A stretch of 64,000 bases of DNA, from NCBI GenBank assembly GCA_037043015.1, contig CM073325.1, positions 2,916,501 through 2,980,500 on the forward strand. The letters run 5' to 3'. This document shows, piece by piece, positions 1 to 11,300 of this stretch. The notes under the pieces were generated by a model, which worked only from the letters and a program-made list of their open reading frames with translations, made no database searches and was not told where the DNA came from. The position numbers and the translations under genes are program-made. The DNA comes from Bryum argenteum. Its lineage: Eukaryota; Streptophyta; Bryopsida; Bryales; Bryaceae. Each line of letters opens with the position of its first letter. Position 1 is the first letter of the stretch.

Positions 1-3000
1 CGCGGTTGTGATGAATATGGTCAGGAAAAGGTTAGGGGATGTGTGGGACGGCTTTTCGCATGCACTGAACAGGTTCGGAACAGCCACAGTATAGGTTCTC
101 TGTAGTTTCCTTAGTTTTCCACCTGATGGCGATGATGGATATGATGGCGAGTTCACTTCGCGGGAGTGGAGCGTAGGGTTTCCTTTTGGAGGTGGTAGTT
201 TTACATTCGTTGAAGCGTAAGGACGGTAGCAGCAAGCCAAGACTGCGAAGATGAAGAAGAAACTGGATACACGTTTTCCGGCCGTAAGTGCACAAACCCT
301 AGCTCTCTTCGTAGGAATGTTGCAGAATGCAGAAGCACCCTAAAAGCCGAAGCTTTTGCAGCAGGCCAAGGAGCGTGGTAGAGAACTGCAATATTGGTCT
401 TCGGACGCTCGGGGTGTGAGGGTATTGAAACGAGCGTGAAGAGTTTCTGTGTATGCAGTTCATGTAAAGGGTCATGTAAATGTTTCTAGAGGCGAGGGTA
501 TGATGTCGTGGTTCATGAAGTCATGCGTCATGTAGATGAACTGTCTCCCGCAAGTTCCCCCTGCCGTTAACGCATGCGACAGTTTTCGTGTTGCTATGAC
601 AAGGGTGTCACAACAGCATTTTTCGGAGAGGCTTTTTTACCACCTCTTTGAATGAGAGGGATGGATAGAGTAGCTTGACAGAAAAACCGTGAGTAGCCCG
701 TCAATATTGCGGGCTGGGAAGACGTGGTGGGGGCGTGGTAGACGTTTTCAGGTGTTCCACGAGGTTTGGAAGCAGGAGGTCCCACGTGTAGTTTGTAGTG
801 TATATATGCCCTAGGAATCACCAAGTTCTGATAGAGAAGAATTGATATGCTCACATCTTCATGTCAACGTTGTGGTTCCTGGATACTCAAACCATCGGGT
901 GATTAGTGGAGGATGGGAGAACGTCTCGGGCATCTCAGCCTTTGATGTGCTTTTGGAGAGGGCAGAGTCAGTGCACGTGGGTTGAGTTGTGATGGAGGAG
1001 CTAAGGTGGTTGTTGTGTGTCTCAGGCGCGAATAAAAAAGATCATGCAGGCCGACGAAGATGTAGGGAAGATTGCTATGGCGACGCCGGTGCTGATCTGT
1101 AGGTTTCTCTGGGCCTTTAACTCTGTCTGTGTGCGAGGTGTCGGTGGCTTGCAGACGGTGGTTGATGTGGAGACATGGTTGGTGGTTTGAGCGTGATGGT
1201 GAAGGCGGTGGTGTGATTTTGGGAGTGTTTGGGGTCTGGTAGAAATTGTTGTTGGATGATTGCACGAGGGGGAGCTGATGAAGTCAGTGGGCAGTGGTGG
1301 CAGGTTGTCACCGCTGTGCATAATGTTTCCAGCCGTCCTGCACGGTCCAAGACTTTGTGACTCACAAGTCATAAGGTCGAGACTGCACTCAAAGTCTCAC
1401 AGTGGGCGTAGGTGATGGGAAGGCTGTTTAGCTTGTGCGCGAGTCTTGAGGTGGTTGACGGGATGGAGGAGCTGATGAGGGAGTTTTGGGTTGTGTGGTG
1501 CAGCGAAGGCGTTGGAGCTGTTTCTTCAGAACCTGTGCGACAAGACGTACGAGATCACTCTTCGGAGGGGCGCGAAGACGATGAGCTCGATCCACTTGTA
1601 AGTGAGAGGCTGGGGTGTGTGGTGGTTGTAAGAGGGATAGTGGAGCGATGCTTGATTTACGTGGAAGACGTCGCTGGTGTGGAGTCCAAGTTCTTTCCAT
1701 TTTAGAGCCGATGAATAGCGTTCATTGTTGGTGTTGCCTTGCGAACGTTTTGTGATCCTTTCGGTTTGTGCGGCGCAGGAAACAGTGTGTGCAGACGAAT
1801 AGTGTGTTTGACTTCCTTCAAGAAATAGTGTCGAAGGTTCCAGATATCGGTCCGGAATCTTACCATGACGAGAGGAATCCTGGAAGGAGGAGGTGAGAAT
1901 CGTTTCCTTGTTGAAAGACGGATGAGGCCGGACGCGGGAATCTCGGTGGGTGTGGTTGGTAGTTGCTCCAGTGGTGAGTCAGAAAGTTAATTGTTTGCTC
2001 GGTTTGTTTCGTGTGTGCAGAAAGCAGTCAGATGGGGATGACAGCGAGGAAGAGGAGGTGGTGAAACGACCAAAAGCGGTACGTGGTTTGATAAGTGGGT
2101 CCATGGTTCGGCGCATTGAATACGTACTCATGCCTCACGGATTCTCGTGAATCCTATTGGTGCTCATGCGGGAGTGTGGCGAGATTGAGTGCAGAGGGAT
2201 ACGTTCTCAGTGTTTCTCCTCCGGCTTCATACGGATGTAAGGCTTGCATGTTGAGGGTGGAGTGGTGTGTGTGCAGGAGGTCCAGTCTACTTCAGGGAGA
2301 GGTCGGGGCCGAGGGCGTGGGAGAGGCAGAGGGCGAGGAAGAGGGTCAAACGGGGCTGCGAGCACCCGCAGCAACGGGGTGGAGAAAGCAGAAGATTCGG
2401 AGGACGTGGAAATGGACACGGGGTCACCGTCGTCGGCGGAGCAAGGAGACCATGTGATACTGGACTCGATAAAGCATGGGAAGAAGGAACCGAAAGTGGA
2501 GAAAGAGGAAGCGGGTAGCCGAGACGCCACTCCGACGTCGTCCGGGCCGTCGTCTCGGTCTCCGAAGGTTCTTGGATTCGACTTGAACATGGACTTGGAC
2601 GAGAACGGGGAAGTACCTCCAGGAACGGACGAAGAAGGGGGTACGAAAGAGGAGGAAGAGCAAGAAGGAGAGGGGGAGCAGGAGTTGGACGGACCGGCGA
2701 AGGAGTCGGTGAAGGAAACGGATGATGTAGATAGCGAGAATGTCTTAGGGGGCGCAGCAGTGCAATTGCAGGGGGGCGAAGGGCGTCCCCCTGTGCATCC
2801 CGATGAGGACGATTACGACTGCGAAGATGACGAGGGGTAGTTAGAGTGTGTTAGAGTGGAGCATCTTCATTGGTGACTGCCATGTGTGATTCTCGTGGCT
2901 TTTAGCTTTTTACAGACTACACTGAGCGCTTTTGTATCGAAACTCTCGGGGTTGATTTATGCCCTGGCACTACATTTTACAACTGTAAATACAAACCTTG

Positions 3001-3205
3001 TTCACAGCAGGAGGGTATTGTGTCGTGTAACTGGTACCGGCTGGGATGGAGGAGTGGCCGGAGTGAATGTGGGCGGGGAGAGAGTGTTTGAGTTTTGAGT
3101 GAGGTGGGAATGGGTGCAGGGAGCGGGTAGCAATGAGCAACATGAGATGATGGTGCAGTCATATACTGCAGTCTTTGTGCAGTATCCGGTAGTAGAGCAA
3201 TATCG
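1..3205. repeat. Left arm of a large inverted duplication
   Basis: This stretch is repeated in reverse complement at about 8325-11555. The match starts at the first base of the window, so the duplication continues beyond the left edge. It ends near 3205, just after the 3' flank of the NC2-alpha gene. By eye the part from about 880 to 3150 is nearly identical to its partner. The part 1-880, holding exon 1 and most of intron 1, still aligns but with many substitutions and indels. The arms are separated by about 5.1 kb. Confidence 0.93.
251..2840 (+). CDS. NC2-alpha / DRAP1-type histone-fold transcription cofactor (copy 1, intact)
   Basis: Six exons join in frame: 251-283, 1026-1098, 1504-1597, 1779-1892, 2021-2078 and 2277-2840, giving 311 residues. 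All introns are GT-AG. The N-terminus (MKKKLDTRFPAARIKKIMQA) and the following residues to about 85 form the histone-fold domain of NC2-alpha (DRAP1, NF-YC-like). In this family it pairs with NC2-beta (Dr1), binds TBP on promoters and represses or tunes RNA polymerase II initiation in the nucleus. An acidic SDGDDSEEEE stretch and a basic patch follow. Exon 6 opens with a Gly-Arg repeat (about residues 131-147), then carries an FDLN motif at 225-228, typical of plant NC2-alpha and similar to EAR repression motifs, and an acidic tail ending DDYDCEDDEG. The start ATG is the conserved family start. A near-identical second copy lies inverted at 8683-11306. Repression through FDLN is inference. Confidence 0.92.
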
Positions 3206-3589
3206 TGTGTGGGCTACTGGGCTGTCGCGACGAGAGTTCCCAAGCTGAGGATACACGAGGAAAGGTGAGGCGTGGGTTCGAAGGGATGTGATGAGCGTGG
3301 CATCAAGGCTCATTCAACTAGAAAGCAGAGAGGAATGTGAGAGGCGGGGTAAAGATTCAAAATATCCCCGCGGTCCAGGAGCTAGGTGCGCAGTCGCTGC
3401 TTTTACGGTAGTTTCATATTATTGTGTAAGTGGTTTGATGGACAATCCCCGATTAGAAGGGGATCGTGAGAATCTAGAAATCGTCTCAGAAACCGCTCAA
3501 ATTCCGGACCGCAACCTCTTTAGAGATTGTCGTCAGGGAGTAATCGATTTCGGAAGGTTAGGAAAATGTGGGAGATGAGACCACTTGGG

Positions 3590-3850
3590 ACTGGTAATCT
3601 TGAAGGTTTGGCTTGGCCTTGGTATGGTGGTTAGGGCTCATGGCCCGAATGAGGAGTTCGCGGGTATTATTCCCTATGCCGTCGTGGGTTTTATTCCCTA
3701 TGTCACTTGGTGCTCACCACTAGTCTACCAAACTATTGTGGGGTCCTTGGACCTTGTTGTATGGGTACCTCAAAGCCCTTTGAGGGGACATTATGTCAAG
3801 TATTTTCAAGGCACTAGTAACTAGTTAGAATCTAGCGTAGTTATAGTTGT
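3590..3850 (+). mobile_element. tRNA-derived SINE-like element, family 1 (decayed copy)
   Basis: The segment from about 3612 matches the reverse complement of 12700-13010. It has an A-box-like stretch (TATGGTGGTTAGGGCTC) and about 60 bp later a B-box-like stretch (GTCGTGGGTTTTATTCCC), the spacing of an RNA polymerase III promoter inside a tRNA-derived SINE. The shared 3' part reads towards a simple tail of TAGTTATAG repeats near 3838-3865. A fragment of the same 3' part is at 17850-17940. No target-site duplication was recognised. The SINE label is inferred from box order and copy number. Confidence 0.6.
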
Positions 3851-3884
3851 AGTTATAGTTATAGTGTTTGACATTAGGGACATT

Positions 3885-4515
3885 TAGGGGTTAAATTTCA
3901 ACTTTATATTGTTGAGTTGGATTCCAATTGGCGTCTAATTTCTGTAGAGACTCCAAAACTATACCCCTTGGACTAAAATGCATTACATATTTTCATCACA
4001 TCTTGGAGTGCATAAGGTTTCTACCACAAAAACTAGATACAAAGCGGAATTGAGCCCAAGAAATGAAATTATGATTCAACAATGGATGAAGGAGATACAA
4101 CTCTGTAAGAACCATGTGTTTTTTGAGTTTTTTAGTAAAAGAACATTATTACAAAGCTGATACCAAAATTGTACTAATCAACATTCTTCCAACTAGAGAA
4201 TTGGGATATATTATCTTAGAATGATACGGAAAAAGAACATATGAAAAACTCTTCTTCATTTAAATAGTTGGCTTGCAATGGCAAAACATGCCCAATAATT
4301 TGATAACCTGAAACAAATAGTGTCTCCAAGAATACATACTGTGATTAACAATATATTGATGAATGTGCAGTTTTTGAACCAAAAACTAGACTTGGTTTGA
4401 GATTCAACCCAACTAATTTAGTCATATTTAAACTTTGCATGAAGAAGAAGCTATGGCTCTTCAAGTTTGAGCTTGTCATCAGAATGTCAAGTTTTGACAA
4501 TCGATGCATTTAGGG
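3885..4515. mobile_element. Decayed member of the long TTAACCCCTAAA MITE family
   Basis: Begins near TTTAGGGGTTAAAT (3885-3898) and contains blocks also found at 46800-47411, 30140-31122, 7230-8110 and 22390-22870: a 'catgcc(c)' block, a 'gggacccaaccca'-like block (here GATTCAACCCAACTAATTT) and an 'aagaag(t/c)tatggctct' block at about 4442-4460. It is strongly diverged and has no coding capacity. The end near 4515 (GATGCATTTAGGGTT) is uncertain. Confidence 0.5.
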
Positions 4516-4640
4516 TTGTGAATTTCCTTCACCTCTAGAAAAAGTTAGCCATCTCCATTTTTCAGTCGACCTGCTTGGATGACCACACTAATGAAATGGT
4601 TCAATACGGTGATCCTGGTGGATGTTGGATGTTGAAGTCT

Positions 4641-4932
4641 AAAGTGACATCGCCGGTCCGAAATGACCTTATAAACTACCCGTAAGACGGGTGCAGGTGG
4701 TGGGTGCTTATGGTTGAACCCACGAGGTCACAAGATCGATCCTCTGTGGAGGCAAAGATGCCATTCGATCAACCTTCACTTGCACCCCGATGGGATGTCC
4801 GTGCTTGTAATTCCGGAAAAACAAACCGGTCGCATGGGTTAGAGTCAGAGTCAGTCCATTGCTGCGACTCTCAATCTCGAGGTCGTATGTGTCAAAAAAT
4901 AAAAATAAAAATAAAAATAAAGTGACATCGCC
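4641..4932 (+). mobile_element. SINE-like retroposon with 14-bp target-site duplication
   Basis: The 14-mer AAAGTGACATCGCC occurs at 4641-4654 and again at 4919-4932. Between them lies a body of about 264 bp ending in a simple 3' tail of AAAAT units (about 4895-4918). Flanking direct repeats plus an A-rich 3' tail are the hallmarks of target-primed retroposition. The head contains a tRNA-like stretch (GGTGGTGGGTGCTTATGG, then ACAAGATCGATCCTC resembling a B box), so a tRNA-derived SINE is likely. It does not match the other SINE family in the window. The intact duplication suggests a fairly recent insertion. Confidence 0.8.
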
Positions 4933-5596
4933 ATCGCCACCAAGCTCGCACTCATGCTGAGAATAGGAACTGCTATCGTCAATCGATTCAGGTATCGACG
5001 CATTCATGCCAGCAACACAATTCATGCAACTGCTCTCGTAAATCTCCTGTTGCCTGGATGCTTGCAGCGATGGATGACTTCTTGTTCATACGATTCACCC
5101 CAATTTAATCATTATACTGATTCATCCAAACGGGGGTTACAATGTGCGCCTCGCGGCATTGCAGCGTTTGCAGAGACTTCGAAATTGTAGCCTGTGAGCG
5201 TGCTATGTTTAGAATCTCCAGTGCTGTACTGGGGTTTAGGGTTGTTGAAACTCGGATTTGCTTAAACCTTCTCTAGACCCTCAATCCTAAACAGGGGGAC
5301 CATCAATTTCGGTGAGATCGGTGTGACGCTTACGTCTCTCACTGAGAGTGACAACCACTTTGCTCCGTTCCAAGTTCCCTCGTCTACACAGAGAAGAACA
5401 ACGATTGTCGATCAACTTCAAGGTTCTGTATCCATGGAATGAATTTTTCTGGTGAATTGGCATCAACCAGGTTACTGTTGCAATTGATCCAAAACCCTAA
5501 TCGCAAGCTTTTCAAATATCACACTGACTGGGAAAAGCATCAAGGTGAGAAACAGGATGTATCATGGCAATCTGAGGAGTTGATAGTTGGCATCAG
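4933..5596. other. Upstream region of the TFIIIC-subunit gene
   Basis: Moderately GC-rich sequence with no supported ORF. A short ORF from ATG 5439 is open to 5648 but overlaps the likely first coding exon in another frame. The transcript start was not located. An upstream stop (TGA at 5573-5575) in the frame of ATG 5597 supports the start chosen for the downstream gene. Confidence 0.4.
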
Positions 5597-6822
5597 ATGG
5601 ATGAAGTGCGGAATAAAGACTCTACTGACTTCTACATGGAGGAGTTGAAACGTGAGCAAGCAGCTCGCCAGAAGGAGACTGCAGAGCGTGATGCTGGCAT
5701 GGTAAAATCTTAAACTTCCTCGTGCGCTGTTTCAACAGTCAAGGAGAGTGATTATTGTTGATTAATTGTGGTGAACTTTCAGCTGGTAAACTACAGTAAT
5801 GAGGCGACAAGTCTAGATGACAGAGAGGGTGCGAGCGGAGACGGTGAAGAGGACTGGGAAGAAGAGTACGTGATGCTTGACCTCGATGATTTCTTCCATG
5901 GGGGTCCAGTTCCTACCTGCGTACACTCTTTTCGTAAGTGACAACCTTGAAACGACAATCGTTCAATACGCTATAAGAAAAACTTTGCTGCTTCGTTATT
6001 GACTGTGACCAGTTTAGGAGTTCCAGCACATCCTCGAAGAGAACTGATTCTGCTCTAGGTATTGTACTAGTGCGTTGCTGATTACGATTTTTTCTTGCAT
6101 TGTGATGCAGGGCTTGGATACATTGCATCCGACAATGACGCTTGATAATGGGCTAAAGCTGGTCCGTCTCTCATGTCCACATTCTACAAGATTGTGATAC
6201 AATTGGAAAGAATCTGAAGTAAAAGTTCTTCTGTGCACACAGATCGGCCATTACACGGAGACAATAGGCACCGTTGTTGTGTACTCTGAGAAAGGTACGT
6301 TACATGAAGTATCGTTTATCAGCATTCAGATTCTTATTTGCAATGTAGCTTGACTTTTCTGTGGGCTCGCTACTTGCAGAGATAGAGGCACAACCTGAGC
6401 TTGCTGATCCGAGTGAGAAGAACTCCCTGAAGCCCATTCGGGGCGTGTGTAAGCTGGAACGAAAACTGAAGTTCTGTGCCATGCCAATTGCCTCTGCTCC
6501 AGCTCGAGACGGAGATGAATCGTCTATGAAGACGGGGACAGAAGATGCATCGCTGCCAACCGAGGATGGAAATGCAATGTCGACAGAGCATGCTGCGAGG
6601 CTGAGGGAGAGTGCTTCTCTGAATGCTGCTGGGCCGGAGGAGAATGCCACACTAGGCAATGAAAGGCCGATGGAGATTGCACCAATTGGACATACGGAGC
6701 CATTAAACGATGTGGCACTGGAAAAGGCAGAGGTTGCATTGCTTACAAATGATGAGAGTACCAGGCCAGCACTAGAAGATGCAAGCCCGGTGGAAGATAT
6801 CAGGGCGATGGAGGACTCGTGA
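5597..6822 (+). CDS. GTF3C6: TFIIIC subunit 6-like protein (tau55/GTF3C6 triple-barrel domain)
   Basis: Five coding exons are proposed: 5597-5701, 5783-5920, 6111-6161, 6243-6294 and 6380-6822, giving 262 residues. After an acidic lead, residues about 65-125 carry the TFIIIC triple-barrel signature: EEEYVMLDLDD, then GLDTLHPTM, then KLIGHYTETIGTVVVYSE. A short strand LKFCAMP follows the variable linker. In this family the protein is a TFIIIC subunit that helps recruit RNA polymerase III to tRNA genes and other B-box promoters. The acidic C-terminal half has no recognisable domain. One splice choice is unsettled: the stronger donor GTAAGT at 5934 breaks the frame into the GLDTL exon, whereas GTACAC at 5921 keeps it. 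A short extra exon was examined but carries a stop. The gene lies in the spacer of the NC2-alpha inverted duplication. Confidence 0.85.
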
Positions 6823-7009
6823 TCGAAATGATTTCGCTTGAAATTAGCAGGTATGGATGGGAGCTTGACCTTCTGTAAAAATTCAATTCATAATAAATGA
6901 TGGTCACGCGTTGTCGTATGCCATGCACCGGCTGTTGCCGACTGGTTGGCTGTCCGTCGTGGTCGAGTCTGTCGGTCGTCGAGGTCGAGGTCGTCCGGCG
7001 TCGCCTGGG

Positions 7010-7205
7010 TCGGGTCGGTGCTTGGACCGTGGTTGGGTCCGTCCGGGTGCTTGGCCCCCGGCTGGGTCAGTCTGGGTGCTTGGTCCCTAGATGGATTAGT
7101 CCTTGGTTGGGTCAGTCCGAGTGCTCGGTCCTTGGTTGGGTCAGTCCGAGTGCTCGGTCCTTGCTTGGGTCAGTCCGAGTGCTCGGTCCTTGCTTGGGAC
7201 TGTTC
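7010..7205. repeat. GC-rich minisatellite, about 29-bp unit
   Basis: Starting about 190 bp after the GTF3C6-like stop codon, a unit of about 29 bp (GTGCTCGGTCCTTGGTTGGG plus CAGTCCGA) repeats about six times. The last three copies are nearly identical and the earlier ones degenerate. All three frames are open, which gives spurious repetitive ORFs here. It could be part of the 3' UTR. Confidence 0.85.
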
Positions 7206-7229
7206 GTGTGCGTAATCCATATGTGCTTC

Positions 7230-8110
7230 ACCTTATTGATGATTGTATGATGATTCCAAAATATTTACAATGGAAAAATAGTCTGAAACTCAACCTTTTG
7301 CACTCAAATCTATGCCTTATCTTCAATATATCTGCGATTTCGTCAAAGTTTTTATCACTTAAAATACAGTCTAGTTGGAATGCATCCTTAAAAATAAAGT
7401 CAAAATCCAATTGTAATTGACGGAGATGTAACTCCTCAAAAATCATCCATTTACTCACTTTCTTTCAAGACGGAAATATTGTTGCAAATCTAAAACCAAA
7501 AATATTTGTATAAAAAATCTTCTAACTAGAAAGTTGTTACACTTCATCTTAAGATCATGACTGTGTAAAAAAATAAAATGATAACATCTTATTGATTTTT
7601 CATAATTGCCTCCCAATTGCAAGACATGCCCCATGTTTGAAAACTGAGTAACAAGAGTTGCCTTCACTACAATGCATGCCATTTATTCATGCTTCATTGT
7701 ATGAGTCTGCGATTTTTTCCACAGAGACAAGAATTGATTCAAGACAAGAATTGATTCACTCAGACAAGAATTGATTCAATTGATTCACTCAGACAAGAAT
7801 TGATTCAGGACTACACTAAGTAATTTCATCCAAAAGGAACTCTACATAAAGAAGTTATGGCTCGTTAAAGTTGCTGCACTCATCCAAATTGTCATCCAAA
7901 TTGTCATCCAAATTGTAGATTTTCCAGATTAAGGTTTAATTAAATGTAGATTTTCCAGATTAAGGTTTAATTAAATTTTAGTGGGTATTTTTGGTACAAG
8001 GATGTCATAAAGATGATGGAGAACAACTTTCTAGTTGATGGGTATTTTGCAGCCATACATTTATTAGTAGCATTTTTACTTCATATTGAGAATCATGAAA
8101 TTTATTGAAC
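7230..8110. mobile_element. Decayed long-MITE remnant with local tandem duplications
   Basis: Contains the block order of the long dispersed family seen at 46800-47411: 'tgccccatgttt', 'aatgcatgccatttattcat' and 'aagaagttatggctc'. Inside it AGACAAGAATTGATTCA is repeated about four times at 7725-7808. CATCCAAATTGT is repeated three times at 7876-7916. A 'tagattttccagattaaggtttaattaaat' block is duplicated at 7916-7976. No coding capacity was seen. Confidence 0.5.
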
Positions 8111-8324
8111 AGTAAAAAGATTACGACCTCACAATATACAGGGCCCAGAGACTCAGTATTCGACCCAGAGGACCAACACTGAACGCATTGGCCCAGAGGT
8201 CCAACACTAACTCTATCACATGGTTAAATGGATAATACGTTGATTTTCATACATGACATTCAATTCAAACTACCATGTTAAAGCTATTAGCACTCTTGAG
8301 CAATATAAGCCGACAGACAATGCC

Positions 8325-11300
8325 ACTCTACCACCAGATACTGCACAAAGATTGCAGTATATGACTGCACCATAATCTTATGTTGCTCATTGCTACCCGC
8401 TCCCTGCACCCATTCCCACCTCACTCAAAACTCAAACACTCTCTCCCCGCCCACTTTCACTCCGGCCGCTCCTTCAACCCAGCCGGTACCAGTTACACGA
8501 CACAATACCCTCCTGCTGTGAACAAGGTTTGTATTTACAGTTGTAAAATGTAGTGCCAGGGGATGAATCAACCCCGAGAGTTTCGATACAAAAGCGCTCA
8601 GTGTAGTCTGTAAAAAGCTAAAAGCCACGAGAATCACACATGGCAGTCACCAATGAAGATGCTCCACTCTAACACACTCTAACTACCCCTCGTCATCTTC
8701 GCAGTCGTAATCGTCCTCATCGGGATGCACAGGGTGACGCCCTTCGCCCCCCTCCAATTGCACTGCTGCGCCCCCTAAGACATTCTCGCTATCTACATCA
8801 TCCGTTTCCTTCACCGACTCCTTCGCCGGTCCGTCCAACTCCTGCTCCCCCTCTCCTTCTTGCTCTTCCTCCTCTTTCGTACCCCCTTCTTCGTCCGTTC
8901 CTGGAGGTACTTCCCCGTTCTCGTCCAAGTCCATGTTCAAGTCGAATCCAAGGACCTTCGGGGACCGAGACGACGGCCCGGACGACGTCGGAGTGGCGTC
9001 TCGGCTACCCGCTTCCTCTTTCTCCACTTTCGGTTCCTTCTTCCCATGCTTTATCGAGTCCAGTATCACATGGTCTCCTTGCTCCGCCGACGACGGTGAC
9101 CCCGTGTCCATTTCCACGTCCTCCGAATCTTCTGCTTTCTCCACCCCGTTGCTGCGGGTGCTCGCAGCCCCGTTTGACCCTCTTCCTCGCCCTCTGCCTC
9201 TCCCGCCCCTCGGCCCCGACCTCTCCCTGAAGTAGACTGGACCTCCTGCACACACACCACTCCACCCTCAACATGCAAGCCTTACATCCGTATGAAGCCG
9301 GAGGAGAAACACTGAGAACGTATCCCTCTGCACTCAATCTCGCCACACTCCCGCATGAGCACCAATAGGATTCACGAGAATCCGTGAGGCATGAGTACGT
9401 ATTCAATGCGCCGAACCATGGACCCACTTATCAAACCACGTACCGCTTTTGGTCGTTTCACCACCTCCTCTTCCTCGCTGTCATCCCCATCTGACTGCTT
9501 TCTGCACACACGAAACAAACCGAGCAAACAATTAACTTTCTGACTCACCACTGGAGCAACTACCAACCACACCCACCGAGATTCCCGCGTCCGGCCTCAT
9601 CCGTCTTTCAACAAGGAAACGATTCTCACCTCCTCCTTCCAGGATTCCTCTCGTCATGGTAAGATTCCGGACCGATATCTGGAACCTTCGACACTATTTC
9701 TTGAAGGAAGTCAAACACACTATTCGTCTGCACACACTGTTTCCTGCGCCGCACAAACCGAAAGGATCAACAAACGTTCGCAAGGCAACATCAACAATGA
9801 ACGCTATTCATCGGCTCTAAAATGGAAAGAACTTGAAGTCCACACCAGCGACGTCTTCCACATAAATCAAGCATCTCTCCACTACCCCCTCTTACAACCA
9901 CCACACACCCCAGCCTCTCACTTACAAGTGGATTGAGCTCATCGTCTTCGCGCCCCTCCGAAGAGTGATCTCGTACGTCTTGTCGCACAGGTTCTGAAGA
10001 AACAGCTCCAACGCCTTCGCTGCACCACACAACCCAAAACTCCCTCATCAGCTCCTCCATCCCGTCAACCACCTCAAGACTCGCGCACAAGCTAAACAGC
10101 CTTCCCATCACCTACGCCCACTGTAAGACTTTGAGTGCAGTCTCGACCTTATGACTTGTGAGTCACAAAGTCTTGGACCGTGCAGGACGGCTGGAAACAT
10201 TATGCACAGCGGTGACAACCTGCCACCACTGCCCACTGACTTCATCAGCTCCCCCTCGTGCAATCATCCAACAACACTTTCTACCAGACCCCAAACACTC
10301 CCAAAATCACACCACCGCCTTCACCATCACGCTCAAACCACCAACCATGTCTCCACATCAACCACCGTCTGCAAGCCACCGACACCTCGCACACAGACAG
10401 AGTTAAAGGCCCAGAGAAACCTACAGATCAGCACCGGCGTCGCCATAGCAATCTTCCCTACATCTTCGTCGGCCTGCATGATCTTTTTTATTCGCGCCTG
10501 AGACACACAACAACCACCTTAGCTCCTCCATCACAACTCAACCCACGTGCACTGACTCCGCCCTCTCCAAAAGCACATCAAACGCTGAGATGCCAGAGAC
10601 GTTCTCCCATCCTCCACTAATCACCCGATGGTTCGAGTGTCCAGGAACCACGACGTTAAGATGAAGATGTGAGCCTATCGATTCTTCTCTATCAAGACCT
10701 GGTGCTTCCTCGGGCATATCTATGCTACTAACTACACGTGGGGACTCCTGCTTCCAAACCGCATGGGACACCGCTCCCACCTGCAACCGGCTACCTCGCC
10801 CAACCATAGGTACAATCCTGAATGGCTACTTCTGGTTTCTTTCGAGAAGCTTTAGAACTACAACTTCAAGCTACTCTGTCCATCCCTCACTGAAAAGGCT
10901 GCACAAACCTCTGCAAGGAAGACCTCTGTAACAACCACTGTCGTAACGACACAGCGACCATCGCATGCGTTAACGGCAGAGAACTTTTATGGACACTCCA
11001 AGAATACACCACTCATGACCGTCATGAAACACCATAGCATTCCCTTCCCCGAAAAACAGCAGATTGACATGCTCCTCTTGCATAAACGACATACACAAAA
11101 ACTCCTCGCGCTATTTTCCATACCCTCTCACACCTCAAGCTACCAAGACCAATATTACGACTTTCTACCACCTTCCTCCGGCTGCTGCCAGAGTTTCGGC
11201 TGTTAAGGTAGCTCCGCCATTGCAAACACACTACGCAATATTCGCTCCAAGAGAGCTAGGGTTGTGCACTTACGGCCGGAAAGCGTGTATCCAGTTTCTT

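Noticed and set aside
903-1372. Minus-strand ORFs (and equivalents at 10151-10620) in NC2-alpha intron 1-2
   Set aside because: They span introns of the NC2-alpha copies and are present only because the introns are C-rich on that strand; no domain.
6013-6058. Extra exon in the TFIIIC-subunit gene between 5933 and 6111
   Set aside because: Its length would restore phase after the strong 5934 donor, but the required frame ends in TAG.
6897-7250. Valine/glycine-rich ORFs over the 29-bp repeat
   Set aside because: Explained by a tandem repeat without stop codons in several frames.
7725-7808. Regularly spaced AGACAAGAATTGATTCA units as a CRISPR-like array
   Set aside because: Units are directly tandem with no unique spacers, in a plant nuclear context; a simple local duplication.
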